DNA of 64,000 bases from Mauremys mutica (GCF_020497125.1 NC_059081.1:21671105-21735104), one strand, 5' to 3'; numbered from the stretch's first letter, positions 11,017 through 23,790 are shown. Numbers and translations: made by a program. Notes: generated from the letters alone by a model not told the origin.

Positions 11017-11132
11017 AGGCTCCAATTCTGCCAGCTATTGTTCCCAGACAGAGCCCTGACCCTCCTCCATTGACTTCTCTTGGCTTCATGTGGGGGCTCC
11101 CCCACAAGGAACAAATTGCAGAATCAGGCTTT
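11017..11132. repeat. Foldback repeat
   Basis: The left end GGCTCCAATTCTGCCAGC is inverted at the right end TTGCAGAATCAGGCT, around a centre containing CTCCATTGACTTCTCTTGG. This layout, with ends reading as 'gcagaatc-ggcc' and a 'cattgacttc' centre, is repeated at several places in the window and is common in sauropsid genomes. Confidence 0.5.
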
Positions 11133-12635
11133 AGTCTCCTCCTTTAGTCTATTTTGATCTTGTAAGTAGCAATGGAGGAGATAATTTAATTTGTAAATCT
11201 ACAAAAAATGGGAGGGGACTTAGCGATAGATGTAGTTCCTGGAAATACTTTTAGATCATTTTTTTAAAATGTACTAGATTTCACGTGCATGGTGTCTCTT
11301 TAAAATAGAACAAGTATTTCCTTTTTTACAATTAATGAATAAATGTCCCTACTTCCTTCATCACAAACTTCTTTCTTTGATATTGTGAACAAATGGAAGG
11401 CAACGGCAGGGTATTGCAACCCTGTATTCTTGCTGCTGAGGATGAAATACATTACACAATAAAAGTCAATGAGCCTGTGTAACATGAGGCCTATGCCAGT
11501 TCTATCTCTAAGGGTTTATGATTGACTGAGGCAATCTGAGGCTCTGATGCTATAAACTTATACAGTCCACTAGGAATATTTACTTTCCATTTCATATCTG
11601 CCACAAAAGCTTTAAACCTGTTTGCTGAATGTCACTGTTTCAGTTCATCAACACAACTCACTGACCAAACTCTGTTCAGCAGGGACACACTACTTCCTCC
11701 TTCCCACCTCATTTTCACAGCATGGGTAAATAGGCTGTGATATGACTAATGATTTTTTTCCTCCTATGAATAAAAATCCCTTTGCCTTTTAACCTTTTTA
11801 GTTTCAAAACTGAATGCAAATATTTAAATAAATAAACATTCATTTTTTTGGTCTTAAAATTCCAATCAAGTTAAAATATCCACATTTTTCAGTTTCCATC
11901 TAGGTCTCACAAGGTATTGAAAGCAATATAAAGCACACTGTTTTGACAGCTGCCATCATAAAACAAATGTTCTGTCCCAGTTCCTGCACTGAAAAAAAAA
12001 AAGAGAGAAACAAGTGCAATTCTAAATAAGTTATAGGGAAACCATCAAAATATAATATCTACTGGACTTCGAGATGCTGCAAAGGGTTGCTGGTAAAAGA
12101 GAGAATCTTGGATTACTACAGAACTTCCAGAGTATGGCTATATTGAACGATAGATATTAAGAGGGATTTGTTAGACAAAGAAAGAAAAATCTGAAATTAA
12201 AATCTATTTAAAAATACATTGTCAAATTTCTATTGAAAGTAGACTAAGGAGTGCTCCTTGTGCCAGTGCACCCCGGCACATCAACAGCAATGTTCTTATT
12301 AGCACACTTTCCCCCCCCCCCCCAATTGTTTTCATTTTCTGATTCTCTAGTTATTGGCACATCTTGCTGTCAACAGTTGCACACCCTAACAAGCTAGCTT
12401 GGTGGATATCGCTGCCAATTAGGCATGAGAATGTCAGAACAAAATTTTTTTTTTTCCTTTTTAGAAAAATGTTTTTGGAAAGAAAAAGAAAAATCCAAAT
12501 ATTATTTTGGGGTAATTTTTCAAAGCTGAGAGAAACGGGTATGTCTACAAAAAAGTATATGCATCTGTTAAAACCCACATTTGTCCATACAAACAGATGT
12601 TTATTACTTATAATGGGTAGCAATTAGAAGCCTGA
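11133..12635. other. AT-rich non-coding DNA
   Basis: No gene was recognised. It contains a poly-C tract at about 12309-12323. The 87- and 90-codon frames near 12351-12627 lie on opposite strands of the same AT-rich DNA and are not credible. Confidence 0.5.
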
Positions 12636-12870
12636 AATGAGATCAGAGCCCATTGTGTTACGTACATTGTACAAACACATAGTAAGATGATCTCTACACA
12701 AAGAGCTTATAATATTAACCAACAACACAGAAGAAAAAAGGTAGGAGGAAAGGAGTTATTATTATTTCCCCATTTACAGATGGGGAAGAGAGACCCAAGA
12801 TCACACAGGACATGTGTGGCAGACCTGGGATTTCAACCAAGACTTCCTGTCAGGTGACTTAGTCCCCACT
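12636..12870 (-). mobile_element. MIR-like CORE-SINE (minus strand)
   Basis: Read left to right, the copy shows the L2/L3-like tail (GCCCATTGTGTTACGTACA, CAAAGAGCTTATAATATTAA), then the diagnostic TTTCCCCATTTACAGATGGG, then a degraded tRNA-derived head near GACCTGGGATTTCAACC. This order is a MIR-type SINE in antisense. It is old and diverged. Confidence 0.65.
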
Positions 12871-12884
12871 TCAACCATGCATTT

Positions 12885-12945
12885 AAGCACATGTCTAACT
12901 TTAAGAATGTGCTTATGTCTAACACACTTTTAAGCAGGTTGTTAT
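12885..12945. repeat. Foldback repeat fragment
   Basis: ATTTAAGCACATGTCTAACT followed by AAGAATGTGCTTATGTCTAA is half of the palindromic repeat with a 'gtgcttaactttaagcac' core that is seen more completely at 39415-40212. Confidence 0.45.
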
Positions 12946-13106
12946 GGAGTGGGCTAAATCTTGTTATAGGTCAGGCATGGCTGCCACCCTCCATTCAGAA
13001 TAAATCTAAAGAAGCCATTGTAACAACAGTAGTAACATTGAAAGACACAGGCACATGGAAATAGTGACCAGAAGCTGAGTCACTTAACCCAAGAGTTTTA
13101 AAAATT

Positions 13107-13175
13107 CACACACACACACACAAACACCTGTTAGACAACAAAAAACAAACAAATAAACAAACAACAAAAACAACA
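13107..13175. repeat. Simple repeats (CA)n and A-rich
   Basis: A short CA microsatellite (about 13107-13125) is followed by AAAC/AAAT-type simple sequence (about 13139-13175). Confidence 0.85.
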
Positions 13176-13481
13176 ACCCTGAAACATATCAGATTGGGAG
13201 AGACCACTTGGACAAGGAGGGTATGTAACCCTGGAAGAAACTAGAGAGGGGGTTCTAGGTCTCATGCTGGCACAAGAGTTTCTTTGCATAGAGCTCAAAG
13301 CCTATCTTTTTTTGGTTTTGGCTCCATCTGCACTTGGTGTAAGCAGGAGTGGCACCTGGGGAATGCAAGGGCAAGCAGTATGCAGCAGAAAAAACAATAC
13401 AGCTTCGTCCCCTGGGTAACCTCCCCAGGCCCTGAAGTCCATGCTAGTTACACTGAGGCATGCGAAAGCCTGCAGTCTGTG

Positions 13482-13607
13482 AGTGCTCTAAAGTGTTGTG
13501 CTCTAAAATGTACCTAGAGTGTTTGCAACAGGCTTCCATCAACGTGAGCTAGGTACCTTTCAGAGCAGGTCAACAGGGTCAATCAGAGTGCAGCACTTTA
13601 GAGCACT
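13482..13607. repeat. 126-bp segment bounded by 14-bp perfect inverted repeats
   Basis: AGTGCTCTAAAGTG (13482-13495) is exactly inverted as CACTTTAGAGCACT (13594-13607). The interior is unassigned and no target duplication is evident. It could be a small MITE or a chance cruciform. Overlapping 77- and 80-codon plus frames (13284-13761) have no recognisable domain. Confidence 0.35.
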
Positions 13608-13943
13608 GTACAGTCACCACAGCTGTGGAGTGGGCAGTGAATCCAATGCCCCAATCCTCACTGAAAATCGCTGCAGCTTCACTTCCTGTCAGACTTTGAC
13701 TGTGAAGTCTGCACATGTGCCAAGAGGTGGTGGTGAAGAACACCCTCTACTAAATATGTAAACACAACAAATCCATAGAAGACTGCTACAGATTTGGTGC
13801 GTTCACAATTCAAATTTAGTGACACAGACAGACACACTCATGTGCTTGCGTACTTTGATGGGGTAGAGCTCCAACATCCCCTATACACGAGCTGCCACTG
13901 GTAAGCAGGACTTCATAGGTTTCTTGTAAATGAAGGAGACTGC

Positions 13944-14999
13944 TTAAAAGAAAATATCAGATTTCATCTTCAGTTTCAACTTCCAATTGGAACACCTGCA
14001 GGTCCCCAATCTTTGAATAGCCACTTGGGCCAAAAAGGGTAACAATATGTTTAAATGCTTTGCTGACGTGGAGGGGACGAAGTGCCTGCGCTCGTTTCTC
14101 TTTGCTGTTGGAGGCAAAGAGGCAGAGGTCGGCCACAACATCTTCGTGGCCTCACTAATTGTTTTAATTAGTGGCAGGGCAACATGGGAGGAGCCGGAGA
14201 GGACAAGAATGTTGACCATAGGATCAGCGTCCTTCACCACCTCCTCCACCTGGATCCCCAGGTTCTTTGCCACCCTCCTGAGCAGCTGCTGGAGCACTCT
14301 GCTGTCCTCCAAGGCAGGGGCCATCAACGTGCCCACCTGCACCTCATCAGGCGAGGACAAGGCCGAAGCCCTAATTGGCAATGGGTCATGCTCCCTGCCC
14401 TTGGTGCCAAGGGGATCTCGTGGTGCCCGGTGCCCCAGCGCAGTCCCTGATGTTAGGACTGACGTGGTCACTACCGGTGGTGCTGCAGTCACCAAGGCCA
14501 CAGTCACCAGTGCTGTGCTTAGTGCGGCAGCTGACTGCGATGTCGGTGCCGGCGGTGTACCTGCCGCTGGTGCCCCCGATGCCGACAACAACAGATCCGA
14601 AGCTGGAGCCATTTGTCCTTGGGATGGTAGAGGCACAAACCATGCTGAGGCCAATGACACAGACTTGGAGTGGGACCTGGAGTGGAAGACCCAGGGCATC
14701 CATAATGGCCACTGGGCCATAGGCTGCCACTGACTTGGCCACGGTGCTGGGTAGGGCTGCCGATTGTGCTGGGACCAGAACCTTCTCCTCCTTCTGGAGA
14801 GGTACGATTCCACCTCCAACTCCGAGGACTCCATATAGGAGGACCACAGAGGAGCGATGCACATCGGTGCAAGTGATCGATGCCAGGGACTGAGGTACCT
14901 GTGTTGCTCTCTTGTGTGGGTGCCGGAAGGTGCCAGGGAGTGATGTCTGGGCAATGGCAAATGCCCCCTTGTCATAGCTGGCTCACCCCTAGATGGCAC
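13944..14999 (-). pseudogene. DIRS-like gag, C-terminal part with LAP2-alpha-like domain
   Basis: This is the longest open frame in the window (351 codons). Residues 1-230 are low-complexity Ala/Pro/Ser/Thr-rich. Residues about 235-325 carry VLQQLLRRVAKNLGIQVEEV followed by a segment ending RNERRHFVPS. This pattern is familiar from DIRS gag proteins and from the C-terminal domain of vertebrate LAP2-alpha, which is thought to be a domesticated DIRS-type gag. The last about 25 residues (lysine-rich) depart from that pattern and probably mark where the element is truncated. Opposite-strand frames of up to 228 codons in the same DNA are composition artefacts. Confidence 0.6.
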
Positions 15000-15099
15000 C
15001 GACGGTCATGCTGGGGCTGACAGCACCGGCGATCTTTCCTGCCTTGGAGGAGAGGACAGCGCCGTAAGTTCCATTAAGTCCCTGGCTGCTGCAATGCCT

Positions 15100-15732
15100 C
15101 TAGTGTGGATGGGAGCTGCAACTTGTGGCTCTCATGGACCAGGGTCCGGACTCAACTGGTCCCCAAAAGGGGGCAGAAGTTGACACAACCCTAGTTGGCA
15201 GTGGGGCCGAGCTTGCATGTCCCAAAGCGGGTCTCACTGCTGCCAGCTCCTTAGGTCTTGCTGGGGGAGAGTGGTCCCTCTCCAGCCTCTTCTGCGGCAT
15301 CGGGGATTGCGAATGGTGCTGCCCCGTGGCCTGCGCGGAGGCCTTATGAGTGGAACCATGGCGGTGCCAAGGGTCTCTGGATGAGTCCTTCCACGGTGCC
15401 AGCTTACAGGCCACCAGTGCCGGTGCACTCCACACCAATGAAGAGGTGCTCAGGGTCGGCTCCGCCGATCTGGGGTCAGAGTGCAGATGGAATGCAGCCT
15501 CCATCATGAGGCTCTTGAAGCACTGGTCTCGTTCCTTCTGAGTCCTAGGACGAACCCCCCTGGAAATGTTGCAGTGCTCCTTTTGGTGTCTCTCCCCCAA
15601 ACACTTCAGACAAGAAGTTTGTGGGACACTCTTGGGCATAGACTTGCCACAGTCTTCGCAGGATTTAAAGCCAGGGGACCGAGGCATGCCCCAGTACCAG
15701 GACGAAAGGGGTGGTCGGGGAGATACCCCCAA
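15100..15732 (-). pseudogene. DIRS-like gag, N-terminal part with CCHC zinc knuckle
   Basis: A 210-codon open frame; its first codon is TTG, so the true start is uncertain. Near the N-terminus, C25 and C28 form one pair, then C41-x2-C44-x4-H49-x4-C54 matches the retroviral-type CX2CX4HX4C knuckle, with the CLGERH core typical of DIRS gag proteins in vertebrates. The rest is Ser/Pro-rich linker. The frame stops at 15100, and the rest of gag continues at 14999 in another open frame, so the gene is broken between about 15100 and 15000. The protein would package the element's RNA; this copy is presumably dead. Confidence 0.6.
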
Positions 15733-16070
15733 ATGAAACGTATAGAAAAAAACCTAATCTTACTACTAATAACTATAACTACTACTAACTATATACAGAA
15801 AACTAGAAAGTTCACTGCTATATGTGGATACGCTTGCCGAAGCAAGAGAAACGGACATTCCGGCTAACCGTCACTAGCGGTAAGAAGGAACTGAGGGGGT
15901 GCCATTTTGGCAGGGCCCTATATCGAGTGCCATGAAGGCACAACCCCAGGGGGTGCCCAAGCCAACTCAGCAGATACTGCTAGGGGAAACATCTCCCAGC
16001 TGCCGTGTACGCAGCGCGTGCACACACGTAATTGGAATGTGCATGGAATGTACATGAGCAACACATCTCA

Positions 16071-18855
16071 AAGAGCAACAGTTATGAGAAGGTTAGTAAG
16101 CATTTTTAAAATGCTTTGCTCAAGTGGAGGTGTTTCTATGGCGGGAATAGGCAGCTGTGTTTTCATGGTCACCTTTACTGTGCTCTGCTTTGAAAATTCA
16201 GTCTCATATTTACATGAAGTCTCAAGCACAGAGAATGTAGGTGGCCTCAAGTTGTAGTCCCCAGAGGAAACTTGTCTCTCTTAAAGAAACACAAATAGCC
16301 AACCCCACCATACCATTTGGAAACACTGGCAACTGGCAGTCTCAACTCCAGCAAGACACAGGTTTAGAATAGCAGAGATGGCATAGGTCAGGATGGAGCT
16401 GAATTGGCAGCCAGGAGCAGGGAAGTTTGCCCAACACCTGTTTCCCTCCTATGCCCAGGTATGCACAGTGTTATTTCACTTTCATAAGCAATAATTTAAA
16501 TCCCCAATTTATTTTCCTAAAATAGCTTTTGTTCATTGTGTAAATAATATCACTATTCAATAAGTAGACAAATTCTCATGTACTAAAGGCTGGAACTGTA
16601 GCTACCCTGAGCCATCAGGTACCATGCACAAAGCAATTGTTAATGTTTCCTTCTCCACCAGCAAAAGCTCTTCCGTGTAACTCCTGAAAAGTAGTGTCTG
16701 ATTTAAGGGTGTGCTTAAGGGTCTAGCAGTCTCAGCTCCATTTCTGACATCCCCTATTTTACACTGCTCTGACTGATTAATTTAACAAGTCCCTGCACCA
16801 TGGAAGCCTATCAAGAAGTGTGGGAATTCACAGGTCCTAAAGCCAGAGGTGTCAATACATTCATATGTTGATGAGAATCCTTGAATAGAAAAAGGTCAGA
16901 ACTCCAAAGGGGCCATGCTAATTGATTTTCTATATAATTAAATAACTAACCATATGTTTTTGCCTTCATGAAGTTAAAGAAAAAAGGAATTACATAATTA
17001 CATTGGTTAACCCTTAAACTCATGCATTTTGTTTATCCATAAAACCAGTAGATGACTCTAGTTAAGAGGGAATATTATTGTAGGATTACGAAAATTATAG
17101 CATTACTTAGAACAAAAGCATATGGAGAGATAAGTGTCACTACAAACAGTATGTTGCATAATAAAGAACGGAATAAAAAAATGTCAAGTGTAAGAACCTT
17201 AGATTTATGGCAGTGCTATAACTTCAAAAGATAAAATGCAGAGTTATTAAACCTATGCTATCTTTTGTTAACAAGAATATTATGCTACAGTGAAATAACT
17301 CAAGTGTAGCCTACTGGAAAGGACAACTCCTGAGGCTGACAAAGGGCCAGTTTGGCCATCCAGCACAAGTTAGAACAGCCATATAAGTTCATATAGCTAC
17401 AGACATGATTTACAGTAGTAAGATTGTGTCCTTTGCTCTTTACATAATAATAGCTATGTAAAGAAACCACACAAGCATAACTGGGTCCCAAATAACCATG
17501 TTTACTAACCGTACATAAACATGCAAGGCTTAGCTACATACATATAGCTGCTCAGACCGGTACGGGAGGCTTTTGAAACATAAAATACTGAATGCCATCA
17601 GAGGGCTCAGACTATTGAAAAGGATATTACCCTATTCGTATTCACTATGAATAAATACATAAATAATAATAAAATGTTCAAATGGAGTGAATAAATAAAA
17701 GTGAGACATTTTGGCACTGACTGGTCGGTTTTCATTCTCATGTGCTTATAGCCATCCTGAATTTCAGCAGTACGCTACTAGTACTAAAAACTCTTCTATC
17801 TCTAATGTAGACATGGATGTGGAGCACACATACTGCAGGGTTGCATAAACACACTCACATAGTTGAAATTAAAAGTAAATGAGTAATGCAGAGCAAAAAG
17901 AGTTTTCTCCAGCATTTCCATGTGTCTCTTATTTCTACTAGCTCCTTTTACTATAAAATGTCTTCAAATATTAATTAACTTTATGAAGTACAAAACTACA
18001 CAACTATTTCCTGGCATCTGCTTTCACTAATTTCCAAAACCGAAACTGCATTACGGGGATGGCTCTTGTCTTTGATTTCACTTGCAACATTCAAAACAGA
18101 TATCTAAGTCTCTGAAATATTTTTAAATTATTTTATGAATTGTGCTCTGGAGAATTAATACAATATAGCCAATATCTTGGGTTGAATAATTAGGTTGTAG
18201 TTCAGTCATTGCATTGAGTTCTGTTTTTTTCATAAACTGGCCAAGCTGCGTTCTTTCAAGCTGAGATTGTCTGCAGATCTGAGTGACTGAATAATAGTCC
18301 AGAGTTTGATAGGAAGCCATATATTAGCTCCATATATCTTTTGTTTCTCAGGTGAGAATCTCCTTGAAGAATCTCCTTTCAGTTCCCAGAATTCTCAGTT
18401 CATGCTCATACCGCAGAGTAGAACAAATATAAGCAATATTTGGCTTTTTTACAACATTTTGTGACTTCCAAGGAGTTTGCAAACATCAGCTAAGCCTCAC
18501 TCACATAAGGTAAACAAGAATTAATGAATTAAAAAAAGATACAGTACTCACCAAAAAAAGGAAATAATATATAGATGTATATAACAGGTCTCTAACACAC
18601 CAGCAATTAATATTCAAATTGTCATTGAGTTAGAATATTGCATTGGGTACATTCATTCATTAGGGACTGCTGGGTACAGAGAAATCTTCCCATCCGAGTT
18701 CACATGCCGTTTTTAACCCTTCAAGTGCCCTCACAGCCATACCATACAGTGATGGGCTATTTCATTCAGAATCTCCACTCAGGTCTCACAACAGAGGATT
18801 CGATCTGCTACAGGGAGTGTGACTCATTGAGTCATCTCATCTAGTTCAATATACA
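16071..18855. other. AT-rich non-coding DNA
   Basis: No gene or named repeat was found. Frames of 60-68 codons here are scattered on both strands without motifs. Confidence 0.5.
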
Positions 18856-18884
18856 ACATTTATATTAATTGCCCTTGGAGTTCT

Positions 18885-18966
18885 GTGCACTGAAGATCTG
18901 ATCCAAAGCCCATGGAGGTCCATAGAATCTTCCCTGGACTTCAGTGGGCTTTGGATTAGGCCCAGA
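18885..18966. repeat. Foldback repeat
   Basis: ATCCAAAGCCCATGGAGGTC (18901-18920) is followed by its near-inverse GACTTCAGTGGGCTTTGGAT (18937-18956), with a short spacer around GAATCTTCCC. It forms a strong hairpin and belongs to the same broad class as the other 'attgacttcaatggg' palindromes listed here. Confidence 0.6.
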
Positions 18967-21354
18967 ATGAGTGCAGAATCAGGACCTGGCTAAGCAGGTG
19001 TTGTCCATATAGAGGGGCACTTCTGCGATTTTGGGATTGAATGACTCCACACAACACGTTACATGGTAAGCAGATGAATAAAACTTTTAAACTAACCCCA
19101 GTTACTAAAGAATAGAATAATGGAATAAGGGCTGAAGCTCTTTTTCCGTCAAAACCTGGCACAATGACTTGCAACTCCAAAGAGAAGATTAAATGCAGAA
19201 ACCTCTATAGAGGTAGAGGAGAAGCTTGCAGAAAGAATTGTCCTGGAGCATTAAACGTGACTGGCCCAAGGAGTATGTCAGTAGGGAGGATCAGTTGTAG
19301 TTTTGTTATTAAAGGCCACATAGGGCGAGAAGTTTGGTCACTCAAAATTAAATACCTGGGCCCAGATACTCAGCTATGGACAAGGAGCACAAACTACAAA
19401 TGGAATGGGCATTCAATCTTTCTGTTTCTCTAATCCTGGGCTATGCCAAGTTGGTCCCCCTGACATAATTAGGAGTCTGAGTGCTACTCTAAATTACTTC
19501 AGTTGCCAATGGCTCCAGGAACAGGAACAAAGAGTATAAACATTATTATACCAATTCTGGGTCACTAGAGGTTCCCCCTGTACTGTAGAGACCCTTCCAT
19601 GGCTGGATATGCAGTACAATGCAAAACAATGCCAACATAGGGAAGAATTTGAGCACCAATATACTCAGGTTTAACCTGTGTTATGTAGGATTATTTTTCA
19701 GGCAGTGAACAAAACCATAGAAATATGCCTCAAAGGACTGCAAGAAATGGGAACACAATCCTCAGTCTGAAGTGTAAGCTGATGGAAGGAAGCATAAAAA
19801 CAAAGATGGGGAGAAGAGAAATTTTGCAATGATTTTGAAGTTTTGGCAAAGATCCCTGAGTATTTATTGTTGTTAATGGTAGTGGTTCTCAAGGGCGTGC
19901 AGTTGTGATAATCTCACAAGACAGCCTGTTATTGCAAGATTTTCTTGGCTATTCTCTAGCCCAAAGAGGTTTGCAACAGCCCAGATGAATTCAGATTAAA
20001 AAAAAATGATTATCCATACAAAACACGAACCTCCAAACCTTTCAGAGGTTTACTTACCACTGTTCTGAACATTGTTGAGTACAGTGCTCTTAAAGAAGCA
20101 GCCATGAATTTGACAGCTACATTATCCTGGATGCTTACTGGTAAATACAATAAGAGTACTGTACTTCCATATCACAGGCATGCTGTACAAATATAGAATA
20201 AGCTTTTCTCTTCTTTCAATCATCTTGTGGAAGAGAAGGGGGTGGAAAGAGTATGAATTGTATTTGTAAATTTGTACAATAGGACCAAAGCTAAATAAAA
20301 CAAAACCACATTCTGCTTTCCTTAACATGAGCACAACCCTATGAAAGTTAATTGGGTTGCATGACAGTATATGATGCAAATTTTGACCTATGGAGTGTAC
20401 CATAAAGAAGTAACTTTGTATTACAGTATGATTTTTTATTTATTTATTTATTTTAGAAATCTATGGTATTTGGCACCCTATAAACTTTGCCAGAAGGAAT
20501 AGTTTTTACTTTTTCAAATCTGTTTATGAATTTACATAAGCATATGCAGCATATACATACAAAACAATTACATTTTGTGTGATTTCCTACTCTATTACTT
20601 ATCCCAAATTTCTGGATACTAGGTAGTTCTCATGCATTTTCAGACCTCTGTTTTTTAATGCCAGAGATGAGCACGTATTTTGTCATTTATTTTATAATTA
20701 AGGTGATCATATGAACTGGCTCTGTCAGCCCCTTCTATACACTAGTCCTTTATAATTGAAGCAGCAACACTTTTCTATCCTCACATAATTAACCTTTTTG
20801 TATAACAAGTTGTATAGCAACTTATCGTTTAGAAGCTTTTGTGGAGCTATTTCAGATTCATTTCTGGTTTAGTAGTGAAAGAAAAGTAAGAGCAAAGATA
20901 AAAATAATTTTGCTTAGAATAATGTTAGACCTCTTGTTTTATAGCCATCAGAAAATGATGCAAATCTAGATTAAAACATCATTTATTGCTGTTTCTGCAG
21001 GTTTTAAATGACCTTTTCATATTTATATATATGGGTGGGGGGAAGGAGGCATATGTGAATGTAGTATATATAACTACCAATTAGTGATAAAATGTATAAT
21101 ATGCAAATTTTTCTCTCGATAAACCTATTTCACCCTTAAGACAATTATTTATTGCTGCTTACTATTGAAAAATCAATGTTCATTGATCCACTCAGTGGCT
21201 TGAACATTGTTTTCAACAAAAGGTAAAGTATGTTGCGCAAGTTTAGGGTACTAAAAGGCTTTTTTCTAAGCTTGTTATCAAGTTGTATCAAATATTCAAA
21301 TGGAGAATTTGGTTCTAAAGTTTTCCTATCTGGGAGAGGGGCTAATTCTATAAC
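18967..21354. other. AT-rich non-coding DNA
   Basis: Nothing recognised apart from a short (TTTA)n run at about 20434-20455. The 93-codon minus frame at 20122-20403 shows no domain. Confidence 0.5.
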
Positions 21355-21355
21355 A

Positions 21356-21389
<34 letters not shown>
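21356..21389. repeat. (CT)n(CA)n compound microsatellite
   Basis: A CT run is followed directly by a CA run. Two opposing frames (80 codons minus, 60 plus) read through it and are not genes. Confidence 0.9.
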
Positions 21390-21391
21390 GA

Positions 21392-21465
21392 CCCGATCCT
21401 CAGCTGGCGTAAAAAGCAGTAGATCCATTAAAGTCAATGGAGCTACATGAATTTACACCAGCTGC
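21392..21465. repeat. Foldback repeat
   Basis: CCTCAGCTGGCGTAAAAAGC on the left and ATGAATTTACACCAGCTGC on the right are inverted partners around ATTAAAGTCAATGGAGC. Confidence 0.55.
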
Positions 21466-22454
21466 ATAGCTGGACAGTTATATATATGGAACACATAATA
21501 GCGCATTTTAAAACTTTTAATGATCATGAGTTTGGATGGCAGCAGCGCTCATGAGTGAAAAAGCCATGAGTTATGCTGGTCATCCCATATGAAAGTCAAT
21601 AAAGGCTTTATACTATATAAACCATATATGCCACAGGAAAACTATTTTTGAAGTGTTTTAGGAAGCTTCTAAAGACTATCTTAGGATTATTTGTAAAGCC
21701 AACAACCTCAAAACAAAGCTTCAAATCAATACATTTGAAGCACCTCTAAAAATGATGAGTTGTTCTATGCATAAAAATGTCAGAATTGAAGTCTGATTTT
21801 TGGAACCTTTCAGGGAAAGAAGCAAATGTTGTGTGACCCATTAAGAAGCTATAAAAACTCCTCTTTCTCATGGTATGGTGTAAGTTATTTCTAGCCTTGC
21901 ACAGGCATGAAATATCAGACATCCAAAACCTGTCGTAGTCCAAGGGCCAACATCTCATACTTGTAGGGGAAAAAGAAAACGTGTGTTGCAAATAGATTTT
22001 TTTTAAGGGGCAGCTGTTTCAAGCTATTCAAGATTTTGAATGTTGGAATAAGTCCCAGGGGAGGAGTTAGTGGGCAGAGCGCAGGTGAGGTAGTCACAGC
22101 TGCAGTTTAATTACATTTATATTACCATCACATGTAGAGACACAGTTGTATATCACATATTATAAATACACACAATGGGCTAAACTGTGCTTTCAGCAGC
22201 ATAAATTCAGAGAAACCCCACACTGATCTGAAGACTGTTACTCTGGAGTCTCACCTGATGCAACCAAGCAGAAATTTTTAAGATCACATGTCAATATCTA
22301 TGTCATACATGATGAGAAATCTGCAATACATGCAATCGTTTTGCCTGAGCAACCAAAAAAGCTGAGTATTGCCTTGAAGCCTGAAACTCTATTTGAGAAA
22401 GAACCATAGAAATATAGCAGGTTTTATTTTTTCAGACAACAAGTGAATCAAATC
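21466..22454. other. Non-coding DNA, nothing recognised
   Basis: No coding or repeat signal was identified. Short minus-strand frames (81 and 60 codons) overlap each other and lack motifs. Confidence 0.45.
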
Positions 22455-22981
22455 ATTATATTACCTCTGTATTTGAAACTGGTGTCACCACTGCTGGCAT
22501 ATTATGTTCACAATTCAGGAAAGATGTTGGCAAAATGGAAAAGAGCCATGAGAATGATTAAAGTCTTATAGTGATAGAATCAGGGAGCTTAATGTATTTA
22601 GCTTAACAAAGAGAAGGTTGAAGGGTACCTTGACCACAGGCTACAAGTACCTACATGGGAACAAAAATATTCGATAATTGCCTCTTCAATCTAGGAGATA
22701 AAGGTATAACTGGCTGGAAGCTGAAGCTAGACAAGTTCAGACTGGAAATAAGGCGTGAAGTTTTAACAGTGAGGGTAGTTAACCATTGGAACAAATTTAC
22801 CAAGTATCGTGGTGGATTCTCCATCACTCGCAATTTTTAAATCAGGATTGTATTTCCTTTAAGATATGCTCTAGTTCAAAAGGAATTATTTTAGAAGCGT
22901 TCTATGGCCTATCTTATAATGAAGGTCAGACTAGATGATCACAATGGCCCCTTCTGACCTTGGAATCTATGAATTTATGAA
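22455..22981 (+). mobile_element. CR1 LINE 3' end
   Basis: A 5'-truncated CR1 copy. It covers the last part of the ORF2-derived region (TTTAGCTTAACAAAGAGAAG, AAGCTAGACAAGTTCAGACT), then the 3' tail with GGTCAGACTAGATGATCACA, CCCCTTCTGACCTTGG and the terminal AATCTATGAATTTATGA, which resembles the short tandem units on which CR1 ends. Short frames on both strands are remnants. Confidence 0.85.
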
Positions 22982-23788
22982 CTGAATAATTAAAATGTGA
23001 AACTTGAATTCTTGTGTTACATAAAATGTCTATTTTCAGGTTTTACTTTCCCAACTAAGTACTTTAAGCGTGTCTAAAAGTTATGGCCTCATTCTGTGAC
23101 ATTTCCAAATGGCTCACGTGTATTGTAAAGAAAAGTCATCAAAAACAGAGTGATCGCTTCTGTAAGTTTAAAAATTCCTTTTGAAAACTAAACTGTCAAC
23201 AGTAGGATCATTGGAGGCATTTTTATATTCATTTATAATTAAGAGCTAGGTCTGGTTCGTAAAATTAAGCACTATATTGAATAATTTAAAAAATGTATTT
23301 CTAGTTTTAAGAAAGTTGGGAAAGAAACAGTTTATATTCAGAGATAAGCCTCTGTGAAAACCAGAGGGCAACCTAATTATTAAGACAGGAAACCTTCCAG
23401 GTCATGTTTATGTTTCCACCACCTTTCCAAAGAGGAGCAACACTGTACAAGCTGTAGGTTTGTCTGTGTTACAACATGCATTTAATCATTGTTTGTGCAC
23501 AGAATGAGGAAAATACTACAAATAATTCATAATGATTATGGTATTGTATTTCACATGATCTCATTGGGCGTCCAGTTTGTCTTCCTGTCTCACTGTTTTC
23601 CAAGACAGTGGTGCTATTTGACAGTGATTAATATTGTTTCAATCCTATTTATCTCCTAGGCTCCAAATTGACTTTTATCACACTTAGTAAAATTAAGCAT
23701 CATGTCTCTTTCACCTTCCCTGACTGGCATCACTGTGATTTCATTAATACACAAAGTATTTTAAAATCTAATTATTCTTATATACAGT

Positions 23789-23790
<2 letters not shown>
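22982..23790. other. Non-coding DNA, nothing recognised
   Basis: AT-rich, with no supported feature. Confidence 0.5.

Larger units (their letters stand above)
13944..16070 (-). mobile_element. DIRS-like retrotransposon fragment (minus strand)
   Basis: The element runs from a 5' non-coding terminal region at the high-coordinate end (about 15740-16070) into a degraded gag ending near 13944. The 5' region contains CTCAGTTCCTTCTTACCGC (minus), a motif I associate with turtle DIRS-type elements. The gag has a CCHC zinc knuckle and a LAP2-alpha-like domain. No reverse transcriptase, RNase H, methylase or tyrosine recombinase was seen beyond 13944, so only the first part of the element survives. 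The G+C and CpG content stands out from the surroundings, suggesting a younger insertion than most repeats here. Confidence 0.65.

Noticed and set aside
14047..14733. 228-codon plus-strand frame
   Set aside because: It lies opposite the DIRS-like gag and arises from GC-rich composition. The recognisable gag motifs are on the minus strand.
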